A stretch of 64,000 nucleotides of DNA from Pseudobdellovibrionaceae bacterium (GCA_947449255.1 CANFQX010000004.1:150758-214757), one strand, 5' to 3'. Positions 7,706-17,019 are shown, counted from the stretch's first letter. Translations and numbers: made by a program. Notes: generated from the letters alone by a model not told the origin.

Positions 7706-9217
7706 ATGACGATATCGAACAAAATAAAGTGGTCTTTTTTAATAGCCTTTTCCTTAGGTTCATTCACTGTGAAAGCCAATGTTGGCGAGCGCTGCTTGAA
7801 TAGAAATCAACCTCACGATAGTTACTCACAAAAGATTTCAGCCTATGTTTCATTGCCTGGATTAAGAGAGTTTTTAAAGCCCGTTCCCGAAAACCAGATT
7901 ACAATTTCTTCTGCTGAATATAAATCATCCAATCTCGTTGATTTGCAGGAGTCCCCCAGTTGCCAGGAAATGTCGGGTTTTGGCTTTGCACTGACAGAAT
8001 CCACCGTGCTTAATATGAACTCCCTTGAGCCTCGCTTGCGAACCGATGCGATGAAAGCACTTTTCGACACAACAATTGGTGCTGGATTTAACTATCTTAT
8101 TGTTCCTCTCACATCGACTGATTTTAATGATCCAAAACTTGGCGATTTTTCTGTTTGTGACTGTAAAGAAGGTGAAAACACCAAGTCAGGCTGTTTCAAC
8201 CCAAGCCGACTTGCTCCAACTCTTCAAGTCTTAAAGCAAGCACAAACCTTGAACCCCCAGTTGCAACTTATGCTTAAACCCTGGACGGCCCCCCCTCATA
8301 TGAAATCATTGGGTTCAGTGAAACAAGCCAACCCCTATTTTGGTGGCAGTTATGACTCCGCTTGGACTCCTTCTTATTCAAAATGTCTCGCTCAAAGTGT
8401 CCGTTATTTTGAAAAAAACGGCTTTAAAGTTAAAAGCATAGCCGTGCAGAATGAGCCTGGATTAGATTTGCCTTACCCTTCAACGTATATGAATGATGAT
8501 GATCATGCCGCTCTATTAAATAAATTAAGTGACCACTTGAGGGCTCAGGGATCTAAAGTGCAGTTGATTGTCAGAGCCGATAACTTTATTGCTGCCCCTG
8601 GAGTTCAAAACGTCTTGCGCAAACTAAAGCCCCAGGAGATCAGACCTGCTTTTGCAGCACACTGCTATTCTAATGATCCACAAACACCAAAAATGCTCAC
8701 TAAAAATGGCAATGGCCGCTTTTGTTCGACTAAGAAAAATCATGAACTTGAATATTTAATGGGTGAATGCACAGCCTCAGCTCAGCCAGATTATAATGGC
8801 GATTTCAACTGGTGGATGGAGAACAGAGTCTTAGGAGACATTGATCTTGGAGCAACGGCCGTCCTTGCCTGGAATGGTTTGCTGGATGAAAATTATGGCC
8901 CAAAAAATCATGGATGCCCACAGTGCCGAGGACTTCTTTCTGTAGATCAAGTTGCTGGAACTCATGAGATCCTAAGAAATCCAGAATTCTATGCCTTAGC
9001 CCATCTTTCGCATTATGTTCAACCAGGTGCTTCTCGACTTATTTTGGATAATGGCCAGTTGGCATTTAAAAACCCCAATGGTTCTGTAGTGATTCTAATC
9101 AAAAATAATGCAGGAGAAAGCAGGGTTTATTCATTCTTAACGAATGGATGTCGAACTGTAAATATCAAAGTTCCAGCCTGGTCAACGATGACGGTTAAGT
9201 TACCAGCCGATGGGTAA
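7706..9217 (+). CDS. Secreted GH30-family glycoside hydrolase
   Basis: Glycoside hydrolase family 30 (glucosylceramidase or beta-1,6-glucanase type). Signs are the KPWTAPPHMK strand (191-200, like the family SPW.PP.WMK), the acid/base Glu250 in VQNEPG, the nucleophile candidate Glu354 in MGEC, and a late WNGLLDENYGP. The first 24 residues are a signal peptide ending in VKA, so the enzyme is exported. About 500 residues fits the TIM barrel plus the short beta domain at the C-terminus (about 430-503). AGGAG sits eight bases upstream of the ATG. Likely substrates are beta-1,6-glucan or another beta-linked polysaccharide or glycolipid; the sequence alone cannot decide. It converges with the DUF429 gene 16 bases away. 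No partner genes for sugar uptake are nearby. Confidence 0.85.
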   Translation: MTISNKIKWSFLIAFSLGSFTVKANVGERCLNRNQPHDSYSQKISAYVSLPGLREFLKPVPENQITISSAEYKSSNLVDLQESPSCQEMSGFGFALTESTVLNMNSLEPRLRTDAMKALFDTTIGAGFNYLIVPLTSTDFNDPKLGDFSVCDCKEGENTKSGCFNPSRLAPTLQVLKQAQTLNPQLQLMLKPWTAPPHMKSLGSVKQANPYFGGSYDSAWTPSYSKCLAQSVRYFEKNGFKVKSIAVQNEPGLDLPYPSTYMNDDDHAALLNKLSDHLRAQGSKVQLIVRADNFIAAPGVQNVLRKLKPQEIRPAFAAHCYSNDPQTPKMLTKNGNGRFCSTKKNHELEYLMGECTASAQPDYNGDFNWWMENRVLGDIDLGATAVLAWNGLLDENYGPKNHGCPQCRGLLSVDQVAGTHEILRNPEFYALAHLSHYVQPGASRLILDNGQLAFKNPNGSVVILIKNNAGESRVYSFLTNGCRTVNIKVPAWSTMTVKLPADG

Positions 9218-9233
9218 TCCTTTATCAGTAAGT

Positions 9234-10166
9234 TTAAAACCCATCCCATTTTATCGAAGACAATGGAAAGTCGATCCAGTCTTCCTTTTCTGGAAAATTT
9301 GCTGGTCGAGCCTCGGTCAAACCTTTAAATTTTAAAAAGGCGGTCAAGGCACAGATGAAGGCTTCAAAAGCATGATTGTTTTCAATCATGAGCTTTACAT
9401 CCTGATCATAAACAAAGGCAATATTGTGCGCACTTAATGCATTCAAAATAGCCCTGCGACTTTCATCACCACCAATAGAATGCTTATGAAAAAGCAAATG
9501 ACTCTTCATAACATGTAAAGATCTTCCTATACGCCAGACAGACAACTTTGGATTGACCTCTACACAAGGGGTTCTCATGCGACGATGTAAAAACATCGCG
9601 CGCGCCAAAAGTGGCGCGCAGTTCGCCCCCATCGCATGCTGCAAAACGAAGGGAACTTCAAGTTCATTCGCTAAATACCATTCCACACAGCGTTGAGTGT
9701 AGGGTGTAAATAACTTTCTTGGTTTTTTCTTTTTGTGCAACTTGCGGGTGTAGTCCCACATCCACTGAATATGGGGCTCCTTGCAAGACTCAATGCCAGG
9801 ACATGGAAGCAAACATCGCAGACAGGCGGGTTGCTGAAAGGGAACATCAAAGGCCACAAGCTCCAAGTCGTTATGGTACTGCTCAATCACTTCATGAATT
9901 TTAAAATCAGCAGAGTGAACTTCATCACTTTTGATCTTTTCAACCAACCGACTCAAAAATATTTTTTTATGTTTGGGATAATATTCTACAATGGCAACAC
10001 AAGCTTTGTCAGTTTTACCTCCACCCAGAGAAATACCGACAAAGCGATGCACTCGCCCGGCATGAGAAGTGTCTGACAACTTCAGAACCTTCTCTTTCGG
10101 ACTATTTTTTTTTAAACTGGATTGACGGGCTTTGCGTCCATCACTTGAAATCCGGCCTTTTGGCAT
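9234..10166 (-). CDS. DUF429-like protein (RNase H-like fold)
   Basis: The segment FVGISLGGGKTDKACVAIVEY (about 42-62) is a first strand with the G-x-x-x-G-x-K-T pattern of DUF429 proteins, followed by LVAFDVPFQQP (Asp in the position of the RNase H-like acidic residue) and a Cys-rich loop (PACLRCLLPCPGIESC). Members are predicted nuclease-like or ribonuclease H-fold proteins with no assigned substrate. The basic, Ser/Lys-rich N-terminus (1-40) may be flexible or bind nucleic acid. It starts inside the end of the GHMP kinase gene (55-base overlap), with AAGGAG ten bases upstream, so translation is likely coupled. It is the last gene of the six-gene operon. Its link to the exporter genes is unclear. 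Confidence 0.65.
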   Translation of the reverse strand: MPKGRISSDGRKARQSSLKKNSPKEKVLKLSDTSHAGRVHRFVGISLGGGKTDKACVAIVEYYPKHKKIFLSRLVEKIKSDEVHSADFKIHEVIEQYHNDLELVAFDVPFQQPACLRCLLPCPGIESCKEPHIQWMWDYTRKLHKKKKPRKLFTPYTQRCVEWYLANELEVPFVLQHAMGANCAPLLARAMFLHRRMRTPCVEVNPKLSVWRIGRSLHVMKSHLLFHKHSIGGDESRRAILNALSAHNIAFVYDQDVKLMIENNHAFEAFICALTAFLKFKGLTEARPANFPEKEDWIDFPLSSIKWDGF

Positions 10167-11107
10167 GCGCTTGCCACTCCTTGCTTATTTTCGGGAGGGC
10201 ACCAAACCAAAACACAACCGCCGCCCCCGGCTCCACAAATTTTAACAGCCTCTGCCCCATTCTGCAAAGACAGTTCTGCTAGACGTTCGATCTCAGGACT
10301 CGAAAACTCTGGTGCCAAGCGAACTCGAGCTTCATATTCACGACGAAACAAAGAACCAATTTCGTTCCAGCGTCCAGTGCGAACTGCCAACTCTGTCTCA
10401 ATAGCAATTGCTTTTAAGTCACGCAGCGCCTGGAGCGTTGTTTGATCCTTATTTACCGCATCTTTCATGACTTCAAAATTATTCAATCCTGAATGGTGAG
10501 CTTTTCCTGTATAAATAAGCATAAATTTTTCTGCAATCGGAGTACTCGACACATTTAAAACTTCTTGCTGAATTCCATTGTAGTCATAATGCAGAATATT
10601 CAAACCACCAGATGCTGCAGGGTAATAATCCTGAGTTCCTGTTGGGGTGTTCAGAATTTCTGCCTCTATATTATGAGCCACTTGAACCATTTGGTGCACA
10701 TCGCTAAACGGCTTCTCACAATATCTTGCAAATGCTTTCATCAAACTGATGGTTAAACTTGAACTCCCTCCAAGTCCTCCACCAACGGGACTGTCCGAAG
10801 ATGTCTTTAATTCAAATCCTCTCAATGGCATCCAGTAGCGCAACTGCGTTTGCAAAAGTATCATGCGAGGATCACCGTCTAAGAGAGCATCCATCAAGTT
10901 TTCATATTCTTTTCGAATATTTAGATCCAACGACTCAAGCACAATTCTTGAGTCACTACGCGGAGTCAGCTCCACCCTAGTGTATACATCTATAGCAACA
11001 TTGATTGTTGAAGCCCCATTAATAAATAAAAATAAAGGCCACAAATCTAATGTCCCACCGGCAAGATCAACTCGAGTTGGCGACTGTATATGAATTTTCT
11101 GTGACAT
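10112..11107 (-). CDS. GHMP-family sugar kinase (HddA-like)
   Basis: GHMP kinases phosphorylate small sugars or alcohols using ATP. Seen here: an N-terminal SPTRVDLAGGTLDLWP (9-24), the ATP-binding glycine/serine loop PVGGGLGGSSSL (about 106-117) and a C-terminal CGAGGGGCVLVW motif. The arrangement and length (331 residues) match D-glycero-D-manno-heptose 7-phosphate kinase and related sugar 1-kinases, so a heptose precursor for lipopolysaccharide core is a reasonable but unproven substrate. The ATG overlaps the stop of the DUF4340 gene as TAATG, so translation is coupled. A GmhB-like HAD protein encoded near 36 kb could act in the same heptose route. No signal peptide, so cytoplasmic. Confidence 0.8.
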   Translation of the reverse strand: MSQKIHIQSPTRVDLAGGTLDLWPLFLFINGASTINVAIDVYTRVELTPRSDSRIVLESLDLNIRKEYENLMDALLDGDPRMILLQTQLRYWMPLRGFELKTSSDSPVGGGLGGSSSLTISLMKAFARYCEKPFSDVHQMVQVAHNIEAEILNTPTGTQDYYPAASGGLNILHYDYNGIQQEVLNVSSTPIAEKFMLIYTGKAHHSGLNNFEVMKDAVNKDQTTLQALRDLKAIAIETELAVRTGRWNEIGSLFRREYEARVRLAPEFSSPEIERLAELSLQNGAEAVKICGAGGGGCVLVWCPPENKQGVASACQKAGFQVMDAKPVNPV

Positions 11108-12048
11108 TAGTGTTTTTCTTTCCCTTTAGAATTTGAATCAGTTTTTATTAACTCTTCTTTTTTTAAATGAATAAATTTATCTAAAGCCCCTGGCTCCATC
11201 TTTAACAAATAAATTGGTTCAGAGACCTCTGCATATATTTTTAAATCCTGGGCCTGTCCAATGTCAGCTTTCCAAAGTTTGCCACCCAAATTTAACTCTA
11301 AAGAAAATAAGGCCTTTAGTCTAGGCTTAGCTCCTTCAACAAAGTCCTCTGCTTTTGCATCAGAAATGGACTGCAACATCTCCCGCACTTTGTTTTGATC
11401 AAGCATTACTCCAAGATTCGATGCATCTTGCCATTGACCCTCTTTCATTTTGAGTTCAAGAATGCCAGTGGAATTCTTGAGCTTAAATGTGTCAATTGTG
11501 GCGATTCGATGTCTTAAGAATCTTCGATCACGAAACTCTAACGGTATTTTTTCTAATCGTTGCTGCCAATTAGAACTGACCACCAAAACACGATTTTCAC
11601 TGTCTCTGCGAACAAAAGTATTTTGTTCGAAATTTTTTCTATTTGAAATCTGAAAACTCTGTTTTTGTCCTCCCGAAGTTAGAAATGTGATTTTTCCTTC
11701 AGGATGATCCAGACCGAAGAGAGACCAATCAATATTGGCTCCCTCTTTGGCAACTTCAATGATTCTTTCAGTTGCAACACCTTTCAAGAAATCTTCAACG
11801 GCCGCATTATCAGCAAAATCATTGAGGGGTTCTAACAGACTCCACCCATCAATACTGCGCTTTAGATTTATTTTTTTTAAAGATTTCTCTAAAATAATGG
11901 ACTCAACCTGATCGTAGTCAACCATCACTAGTCGAGCTTGTTCTAAGACTTCCTTAGCGGTTTTTTTTTCTTGAAAATATTCAAAAATTGCAAATCCGCC
12001 AAATAAAAGCAATGCAAGAACCAGAAGTGATCGCCCTTTTAATTTCAT
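11107..12048 (-). CDS. DUF4340 domain protein, accessory to the Gld-like exporter
   Basis: An N-terminal membrane anchor (about 5-25, LLVLALLLFGGFAIFEYF) is followed by a periplasmic part in which DUF4340 proteins show repeated beta-rich units. DUF4340 genes typically stand next to gldA/gldF/gldG-like genes, as here, and are thought to serve the transporter. The start overlaps the stop of the GldG-like gene by one base (TAATG) and its own stop overlaps the kinase start in the same manner, so the four proteins should be made together. Lys and Glu are abundant and there is no catalytic signature. The role is inferred from position. Confidence 0.75.
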   Translation of the reverse strand: MKLKGRSLLVLALLLFGGFAIFEYFQEKKTAKEVLEQARLVMVDYDQVESIILEKSLKKINLKRSIDGWSLLEPLNDFADNAAVEDFLKGVATERIIEVAKEGANIDWSLFGLDHPEGKITFLTSGGQKQSFQISNRKNFEQNTFVRRDSENRVLVVSSNWQQRLEKIPLEFRDRRFLRHRIATIDTFKLKNSTGILELKMKEGQWQDASNLGVMLDQNKVREMLQSISDAKAEDFVEGAKPRLKALFSLELNLGGKLWKADIGQAQDLKIYAEVSEPIYLLKMEPGALDKFIHLKKEELIKTDSNSKGKEKH

Positions 12049-13592
12049 TAAGCATTTCTCCTCTTTGTATAAAGTCCAAGACTCACTCCCAACAGCAAAA
12101 GGGGAAATGGGATTATAAATGCAAATAGAAAAACTGAAAACTTTGTTTCAGTCAAAAGAAGTTGGGTCGCCTGAGGTTCTTTTGCTGTAATACTGATCAG
12201 GTTCTCTTCCCTTGCAAGCGATGCAATTGAATTCAAAATCAGATCGCGATTCAGGTTTTGATAAAGCATCTGGTTCGTCATAAAATCGACATCACCGGCA
12301 ATGATCAGTGCAAAACTCTTTGCCTTTGAATCATTTTGCCATTTGCCAGTCACCTGACTTACCAATGAATAACTTCCTCCCAATCCCGTGCCTTTCAAAG
12401 ACAGGTCGGTAAAGGATTCTGCTTGTGGAGACGTTTTAACAAGAAACTCAGAGGTTAACCCCTGCATGAGCTCTTTAGAATCTGAGATATTGATAGACTG
12501 TGGATAGCGAAATAAAGTCACTTCATTTTGCCCAAATCCTTTGGTGATGAGATTTGTTGGCGAAAATACTGCACCGACAGTTGGCCCTTGCTTCACGGCT
12601 CGTCCAAGCACTGAGTCCACCACATTCACGATATAGTTATTTCCTAACTCAACCCCAGCTTTTCTTAATAATTTTTCCAAGCCTACTTTGACTTCAGGCT
12701 CGATCGCAATGAAAAGGCTACCACCTTTTTTCAAATGGTCTTCCAAGGCATTCAGCTCAAAATCTTGAAAGGACTCTGACGGCCCAGCAATAATGACCAC
12801 ATCCGCATCGGCTGGAACCACAGCGGTCTGAACAAGTGGCAATAACTTCACATTGTAGCTGTTGTTCTCTAACATTGTTTTCAAAGAGTTCAACCCCAAG
12901 GCTTCTTTTGGATCCTCAAGATTTTTTTCACCATGGCCAACAACAAAATATATATTTTTATTTTGTGTCCGAGTGACCTTCACCAAGGCACTTGTGAATT
13001 CTTGTTCATCAATTTTTTCAATGCGATTGCGATGTCCTTGGTAATCTAAAAAGACCACTCCACTGCCTTTATCAACACCATAGTCTTTCGAAAGATCAGG
13101 CCTTTCATTGACCTCCACAAACTCCAGATGAATTTGTGAGCTGAGATCTTGATACTTTTTTATCAATTCTCTAAATAGCCGGCGATTTTCTTCATTGCCC
13201 TCGACACCCTTTTTATAAAAAAATAAAACCTTAAGATCGGATTTCAATCCTTTAACCAGCTGCACGGACTGGGGTGACAATGAATTTGTTTGAGCAATTG
13301 AAAAGTCCCAGGTCTTAGAATGTTTAATACCTAGATAGTTCACAACAATCAAAAGGACTAGCACCATTGAAATGAGCACTCCCATACTCATCCCCTCTTT
13401 CGTCGTTTTCATCGAGGCGAATTCTCTAAAAAAATGCCTATCCCAATAAAGAGTGAGACCCGCAAAAAAGATAGAAAGTCCCAAAGCCAGCCAACAGAAT
13501 GGGACCCAATCTCCGACAATAGAAAGTATGATACTCAATGAAACTAAGGATAAACCTGCAAAAAAAATAGAAATCTTACCTAACTTACTCAT
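12048..13592 (-). CDS. GldG-like ABC exporter accessory protein
   Basis: Residues about 8-28, 32-50 and 70-88 are membrane segments, then a long extracytoplasmic domain similar to the GldG/ABC_transp_aux family: DLKVLFFYKKG, YFVVGHGEKNLEDPKEALGLNSL, VVIIAGPSESFQDFELNALEDHLKKGGSLFI. A last membrane helix lies at about 488-508. In Bacteroidetes GldG works with GldA and GldF; in other bacteria such sets are uncharacterised exporters. GGAG precedes the ATG, and it follows the permease gene by one base. Family fairly sure, transported cargo unknown. Confidence 0.8.
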   Translation of the reverse strand: MSKLGKISIFFAGLSLVSLSIILSIVGDWVPFCWLALGLSIFFAGLTLYWDRHFFREFASMKTTKEGMSMGVLISMVLVLLIVVNYLGIKHSKTWDFSIAQTNSLSPQSVQLVKGLKSDLKVLFFYKKGVEGNEENRRLFRELIKKYQDLSSQIHLEFVEVNERPDLSKDYGVDKGSGVVFLDYQGHRNRIEKIDEQEFTSALVKVTRTQNKNIYFVVGHGEKNLEDPKEALGLNSLKTMLENNSYNVKLLPLVQTAVVPADADVVIIAGPSESFQDFELNALEDHLKKGGSLFIAIEPEVKVGLEKLLRKAGVELGNNYIVNVVDSVLGRAVKQGPTVGAVFSPTNLITKGFGQNEVTLFRYPQSINISDSKELMQGLTSEFLVKTSPQAESFTDLSLKGTGLGGSYSLVSQVTGKWQNDSKAKSFALIIAGDVDFMTNQMLYQNLNRDLILNSIASLAREENLISITAKEPQATQLLLTETKFSVFLFAFIIPFPLLLLGVSLGLYTKRRNA

Positions 13593-13593
13593 A

Positions 13594-14367
13594 TTATCTC
13601 CAACGAGAGGATTCGATTACACGCTCTGCTAAAAAGCAGAACAAAACGATGATGCTGCCAAAGAATATCAATCCATTCGTTCGGATGGTGCCCTCGACTA
13701 AACTTGAAAGATGAGAGCTTAAAGATACATGCTCGAAAAACTTTCGGCCAGCTTCACTATCGACAACTTCAGCACCAATGCCAACAAACCATATTGAAAT
13801 ATTGAGGACCACTGAGGTCACATAGGCAATCAGACTGTTTTCAGTGAGTGACGAACAGAATAAATCCATGGCGGTATAGACGGCACCAAGTAAGAATACA
13901 CCAAAAAATGCAATGAACAGGGGACCCCAGAAAATTTTAGCCAAAAATGAAGTCACCAAGGGATAAACGAAGGCAATAAGGATTAACCCCAAGACAGCCC
14001 CCATTGCAGCTAAATATTTCCCAAGAACAATTTGAAAAGATGTGACCGGAGAAGTCATCAGTAAATCAAAGGTTCGCATTTTTTTTTCTTCTGAAAAAAG
14101 CTTCATTGTTAAAGCAGGAATCACAATGATCAGCATTAAATTTAAATAGGAAACCTGACGCAAAAAAACGCCGTAATGTATATTCAACTGATTAACTGAA
14201 ACACCCTGCTGCATAACATAATTCATAAGCAGCTTTGCAAAAAGGTCTAACTGAATCGGATAGACCCAGCTAAAAACCACGCTTAGTAAAAAACAAATCA
14301 CCCAAAATGTGGGTGCAAAAACAAAGCCTTTGAATTCCTTTTGAAAGATTGTCAAAATGCCAATCAT
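13594..14367 (-). CDS. GldF-like ABC transporter permease
   Basis: Six membrane helices in 257 residues, with a cytosolic loop EEKKMRTFDLLMTSPVT that is typical of ABC-2 type permeases of the GldF/NosY group. The start ATG overlaps the ATPase stop as ATGA, so the two are translationally coupled and should assemble as the membrane core of the exporter. Nothing in the sequence tells the substrate. Confidence 0.85.
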   Translation of the reverse strand: MIGILTIFQKEFKGFVFAPTFWVICFLLSVVFSWVYPIQLDLFAKLLMNYVMQQGVSVNQLNIHYGVFLRQVSYLNLMLIIVIPALTMKLFSEEKKMRTFDLLMTSPVTSFQIVLGKYLAAMGAVLGLILIAFVYPLVTSFLAKIFWGPLFIAFFGVFLLGAVYTAMDLFCSSLTENSLIAYVTSVVLNISIWFVGIGAEVVDSEAGRKFFEHVSLSSHLSSLVEGTIRTNGLIFFGSIIVLFCFLAERVIESSRWR

Positions 14368-15323
14368 ATTTCTACTCCGTTTTTTAAATTCTCTTTTGTC
14401 GCTTGACCGTAGGTGAGTTTAATAAACACATCTTCCAAATCTAGTTTTGTTGGAGTGAATTCCAAAAGGCCAAGCCCCTTTGCAACCAAACAAGCTGAAA
14501 TGGCTTCGATAACATCATCACCACCCTGCAATGAAATTTCCCATTCTTTTTGATTGGAGCCCTCTTTAACAGACAGAATCTGCGGAATACTGGAAAGAAT
14601 TGAAATCATATCCAACACATCTTTCCTTGTCCTGATTTGCAATCGACGCTGTCCTTTCTCCATCATTGCCAAACTATGGATACTGTCTTGTGCAACAATT
14701 TTGCCATTATTTATGATAATGATTTTTTCACAGGTGGCTTGTACTTCGGGCAGAACATGGGTTGATAATATAATCGTGTGCTGACCTTTCAGGGCTTTAA
14801 TCAAATCTCGAATCTCTGCAACTTGTTTTGGATCCAGTCCAACTGTGGGCTCATCTAATATTAAGACTTCTGGGTCAGAAACAATGGCCTGGGCGATTCC
14901 GACTCGTTGCTTAAAACCTTTAGATAAGTGATGAATCAACCTTGTCTGAACGTCACCAAGATTAGTTTTCTCTATAGAATTTTTAACAAAACTTTTTATT
15001 TTATCTTTCGACACACCTTTTAATGCGGCCACATATTCAAGATAATCACGCACATACATATCCCCGTAAACAGGGGGCGTTTCTGGTAAATATCCAATAC
15101 GTTTTTTGACTTCAATTGGACTTTCAAAGACATCAAATCCAGCAACAGAAGCCTGGCCACTGCTTGGAGCCATAAAGCCGGTGATGATTTTCATCGTCGT
15201 TGATTTTCCGGCTCCGTTTGGGCCGAGAAAGCCCACAACATCACCCTTATTCACCGTGAAATTTAAATGATCTATCGCGCGTCTGGGACCGAAATCCTTG
15301 GTGAGATCTTTGACTTGAATCAT
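14364..15323 (-). CDS. GldA-like ABC transporter ATP-binding protein
   Basis: Walker A (GPNGAGKST, about 35-43), a signature sequence read as LSKGFKQRVGIAQAI, Walker B (VLILDEPTVGLDP) and the switch histidine (STHVL) are all present; the C-terminal region extends about 80 residues beyond the core, as in GldA/NosF-type ATPases. The ATG at 15323 sits eight bases after AAGGAG; the ATG at 15329 is only two bases from it, so I favour the second. It is the first gene of the operon with the permease, GldG-like, DUF4340, kinase and DUF429 genes. Confidence 0.9.
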   Translation of the reverse strand: MIQVKDLTKDFGPRRAIDHLNFTVNKGDVVGFLGPNGAGKSTTMKIITGFMAPSSGQASVAGFDVFESPIEVKKRIGYLPETPPVYGDMYVRDYLEYVAALKGVSKDKIKSFVKNSIEKTNLGDVQTRLIHHLSKGFKQRVGIAQAIVSDPEVLILDEPTVGLDPKQVAEIRDLIKALKGQHTIILSTHVLPEVQATCEKIIIINNGKIVAQDSIHSLAMMEKGQRRLQIRTRKDVLDMISILSSIPQILSVKEGSNQKEWEISLQGGDDVIEAISACLVAKGLGLLEFTPTKLDLEDVFIKLTYGQATKENLKNGVEI

Positions 15324-15385
15324 AATCATTTCTCCTTGATAGATTGGAGAAATTTTAGCCCGCGGTGAAATTCAGTCAAGTAGGG

Positions 15386-16660
15386 TCACACTTGACGCAA
15401 AGAAAAATGAAAGGTCTTTTCAGAATGATAAGTGACTCGTCCAAGTCGATCGCCTTTGATCGGCCTCACAAAGCGGCATTCAACAATGACGATGGCAACT
15501 TTCTGCCCCACCATGAAAGATTTTGAAGCCAAAGACTCTTTTGCCAGCCATGCGGCCACATCCTGTATTTCATTGACCGGAACTTCTTGCTGTCGCTCTC
15601 TGTGAATAATGGCATGCGCACCTGGATAGTCCTTCAGATGCAGCCAATAATCCCAAGCCTTAGCCTGTCTCAGCAATGCTAAATTATCAGCCGCTGACTT
15701 TCCACAATAGGCCAAGGCACCAGATTCTAATTCAAGCTTTCTTCCTCGGGCCTTTGCTTTGTGCATGAGATCAACAAGTTTCTGCGGCCCTCTTCCATTC
15801 TTTGAGCTTTTGTATTGGGCCTTTTCTAAGTCCGCGATTTCGACACTAAGCTCTTCCAACCGCTCTCTGGCGCCCTCTTTTTTTCCGACAATTTGCTTAG
15901 CCTTGGTAAAACAATTTTCAATATTCCAAGAAAGGGAGTGATTGGCGTCGACAAAGGCCTGCAATTTCTCCGGCACATCAAGATGGCCGTGTGTTTTCAG
16001 AAAGTCCCCAGATTCCAACCAGGGTATTTCCTTCTTTTCAAAAAGCTGCTTTTCAATTTCATTGAGTGCTTTTTTCTTTTTTTCTAGGTCCTTTTGACGT
16101 TGCTTTTCCCACTGCGCAACAGGGTCCAAGGAAGATCGCTTTACTCCACCTTGTTGCTCCTCAAGCCACTCGCTATAAATTGCCTCCATAGATCTTGGCT
16201 CAGGAGGATTCTCAACATTTGGAGGTTCACTAAGATCTAAAGGTTTAGCCCAGGAAATATGCTTCCCTTCCGCGCTGACCAAAAGATTGCATTGCCTGGG
16301 AATTAAGCGGATTTCCAATTCACACTCTACATGTGTATTTTTGAGAATCAATTTAACTAGACGTCCCCATTTTTCCTCTACACGAATATCCACAACGTAC
16401 AAATTGCGGGCATGAGAGTTTAAAAAAAGCCCCACGGGTTTTGGCTTAGGGCCCTTCTTAAAGGGGTTGCTTTTTTCAAACAATAAAATCATGGGCGAGT
16501 TTGGAACCAAGTCTAAAATCAGCCATTTCGCGGCTTCACGATGAAACCCTAAGGCTAGACCGCGATCACTGACTAACACCTCTTGAAGCAGAGCGCCTAC
16601 TAGTTGCGGTTTAAATGTACTGACAAAGGTCTGAAGTTCAGACTGAGTTAGAGCTTTCAT
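15386..16660 (-). CDS. NFACT family protein (RqcH/Fbp-like)
   Basis: The C-terminal domain carries the NFACT-R pattern (AYCGKSAADNLALLRQAKAWDYWLHL, then HAIIHRER), preceded by long charged helices (about 180-300) forming the coiled coil; the first 150 residues are a reduced N-terminal domain. RqcH proteins recruit tRNA to stalled large ribosomal subunits and add alanine tails. At 424 residues it is shorter than the usual 550-600, so the N-terminal NFACT-N part may be trimmed, which could alter activity. No clear Shine-Dalgarno sequence is seen before the ATG. Divergent from the small gene at 16742. RQC function is inferred from the family. Confidence 0.7.
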   Translation of the reverse strand: MKALTQSELQTFVSTFKPQLVGALLQEVLVSDRGLALGFHREAAKWLILDLVPNSPMILLFEKSNPFKKGPKPKPVGLFLNSHARNLYVVDIRVEEKWGRLVKLILKNTHVECELEIRLIPRQCNLLVSAEGKHISWAKPLDLSEPPNVENPPEPRSMEAIYSEWLEEQQGGVKRSSLDPVAQWEKQRQKDLEKKKKALNEIEKQLFEKKEIPWLESGDFLKTHGHLDVPEKLQAFVDANHSLSWNIENCFTKAKQIVGKKEGARERLEELSVEIADLEKAQYKSSKNGRGPQKLVDLMHKAKARGRKLELESGALAYCGKSAADNLALLRQAKAWDYWLHLKDYPGAHAIIHRERQQEVPVNEIQDVAAWLAKESLASKSFMVGQKVAIVIVECRFVRPIKGDRLGRVTYHSEKTFHFSLRQV

Positions 16661-16741
16661 AGTTCATATTCTTTCATCCTTTGGGCTAATTTTCTATGAA
16701 GAAACTCAGGTTTCTTTCTAAACCTCCGATAAAAAAACAAT

Positions 16742-17011
16742 ATGCAACAAGACTATTTAATAAAATTAATGATGACCCAGCTTAAAGAAACTTCCAATAT
16801 GCGAGAAAATTCATCGGAATTCTTGCGAAAGATAATCAGTATCTACACACTTCATTTACTCAGAGCAGGAAATATTCCTACTCATTTCTTTGATGAAGTG
16901 ATGCATGATATTGAAGCCGAAGTTGTTGAAATCTATCGAAAGAAAACCTACGGTCATTTGACCCTCGAGGAGTTTCGCCGGCACAACTTTAAAACGAAAC
17001 GCGACAGTTAG
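16742..17011 (+). CDS. Small helical protein, unknown
   Basis: Not recognised. 89 residues, likely helical, without a signal peptide or Cys, rich in Lys, Arg, Glu and His (EIYRKKTYGHLTLEEFRRHN near the end). There is no convincing Shine-Dalgarno sequence; a short hairpin (16708-16713 with 16720-16725) lies just upstream. It is divergent from the NFACT gene and ends before an inverted repeat. Real gene status is plausible because the frame fills the gap between two other genes, but not certain. Confidence 0.5.
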   Translation: MQQDYLIKLMMTQLKETSNMRENSSEFLRKIISIYTLHLLRAGNIPTHFFDEVMHDIEAEVVEIYRKKTYGHLTLEEFRRHNFKTKRDS

Positions 17012-17019
17012 AAATTAAA

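Noticed and set aside
9735..10076. A 113-codon plus-strand frame.
   Set aside because: It lies wholly within the DUF429 gene in the opposite strand and has no independent support.
10112..10166. Overlap of the DUF429 start with the kinase gene end, considered as a frameshift or wrong start.
   Set aside because: AAGGAG stands at proper distance from the ATG at 10166 and both frames are intact, so a true overlap is more likely.
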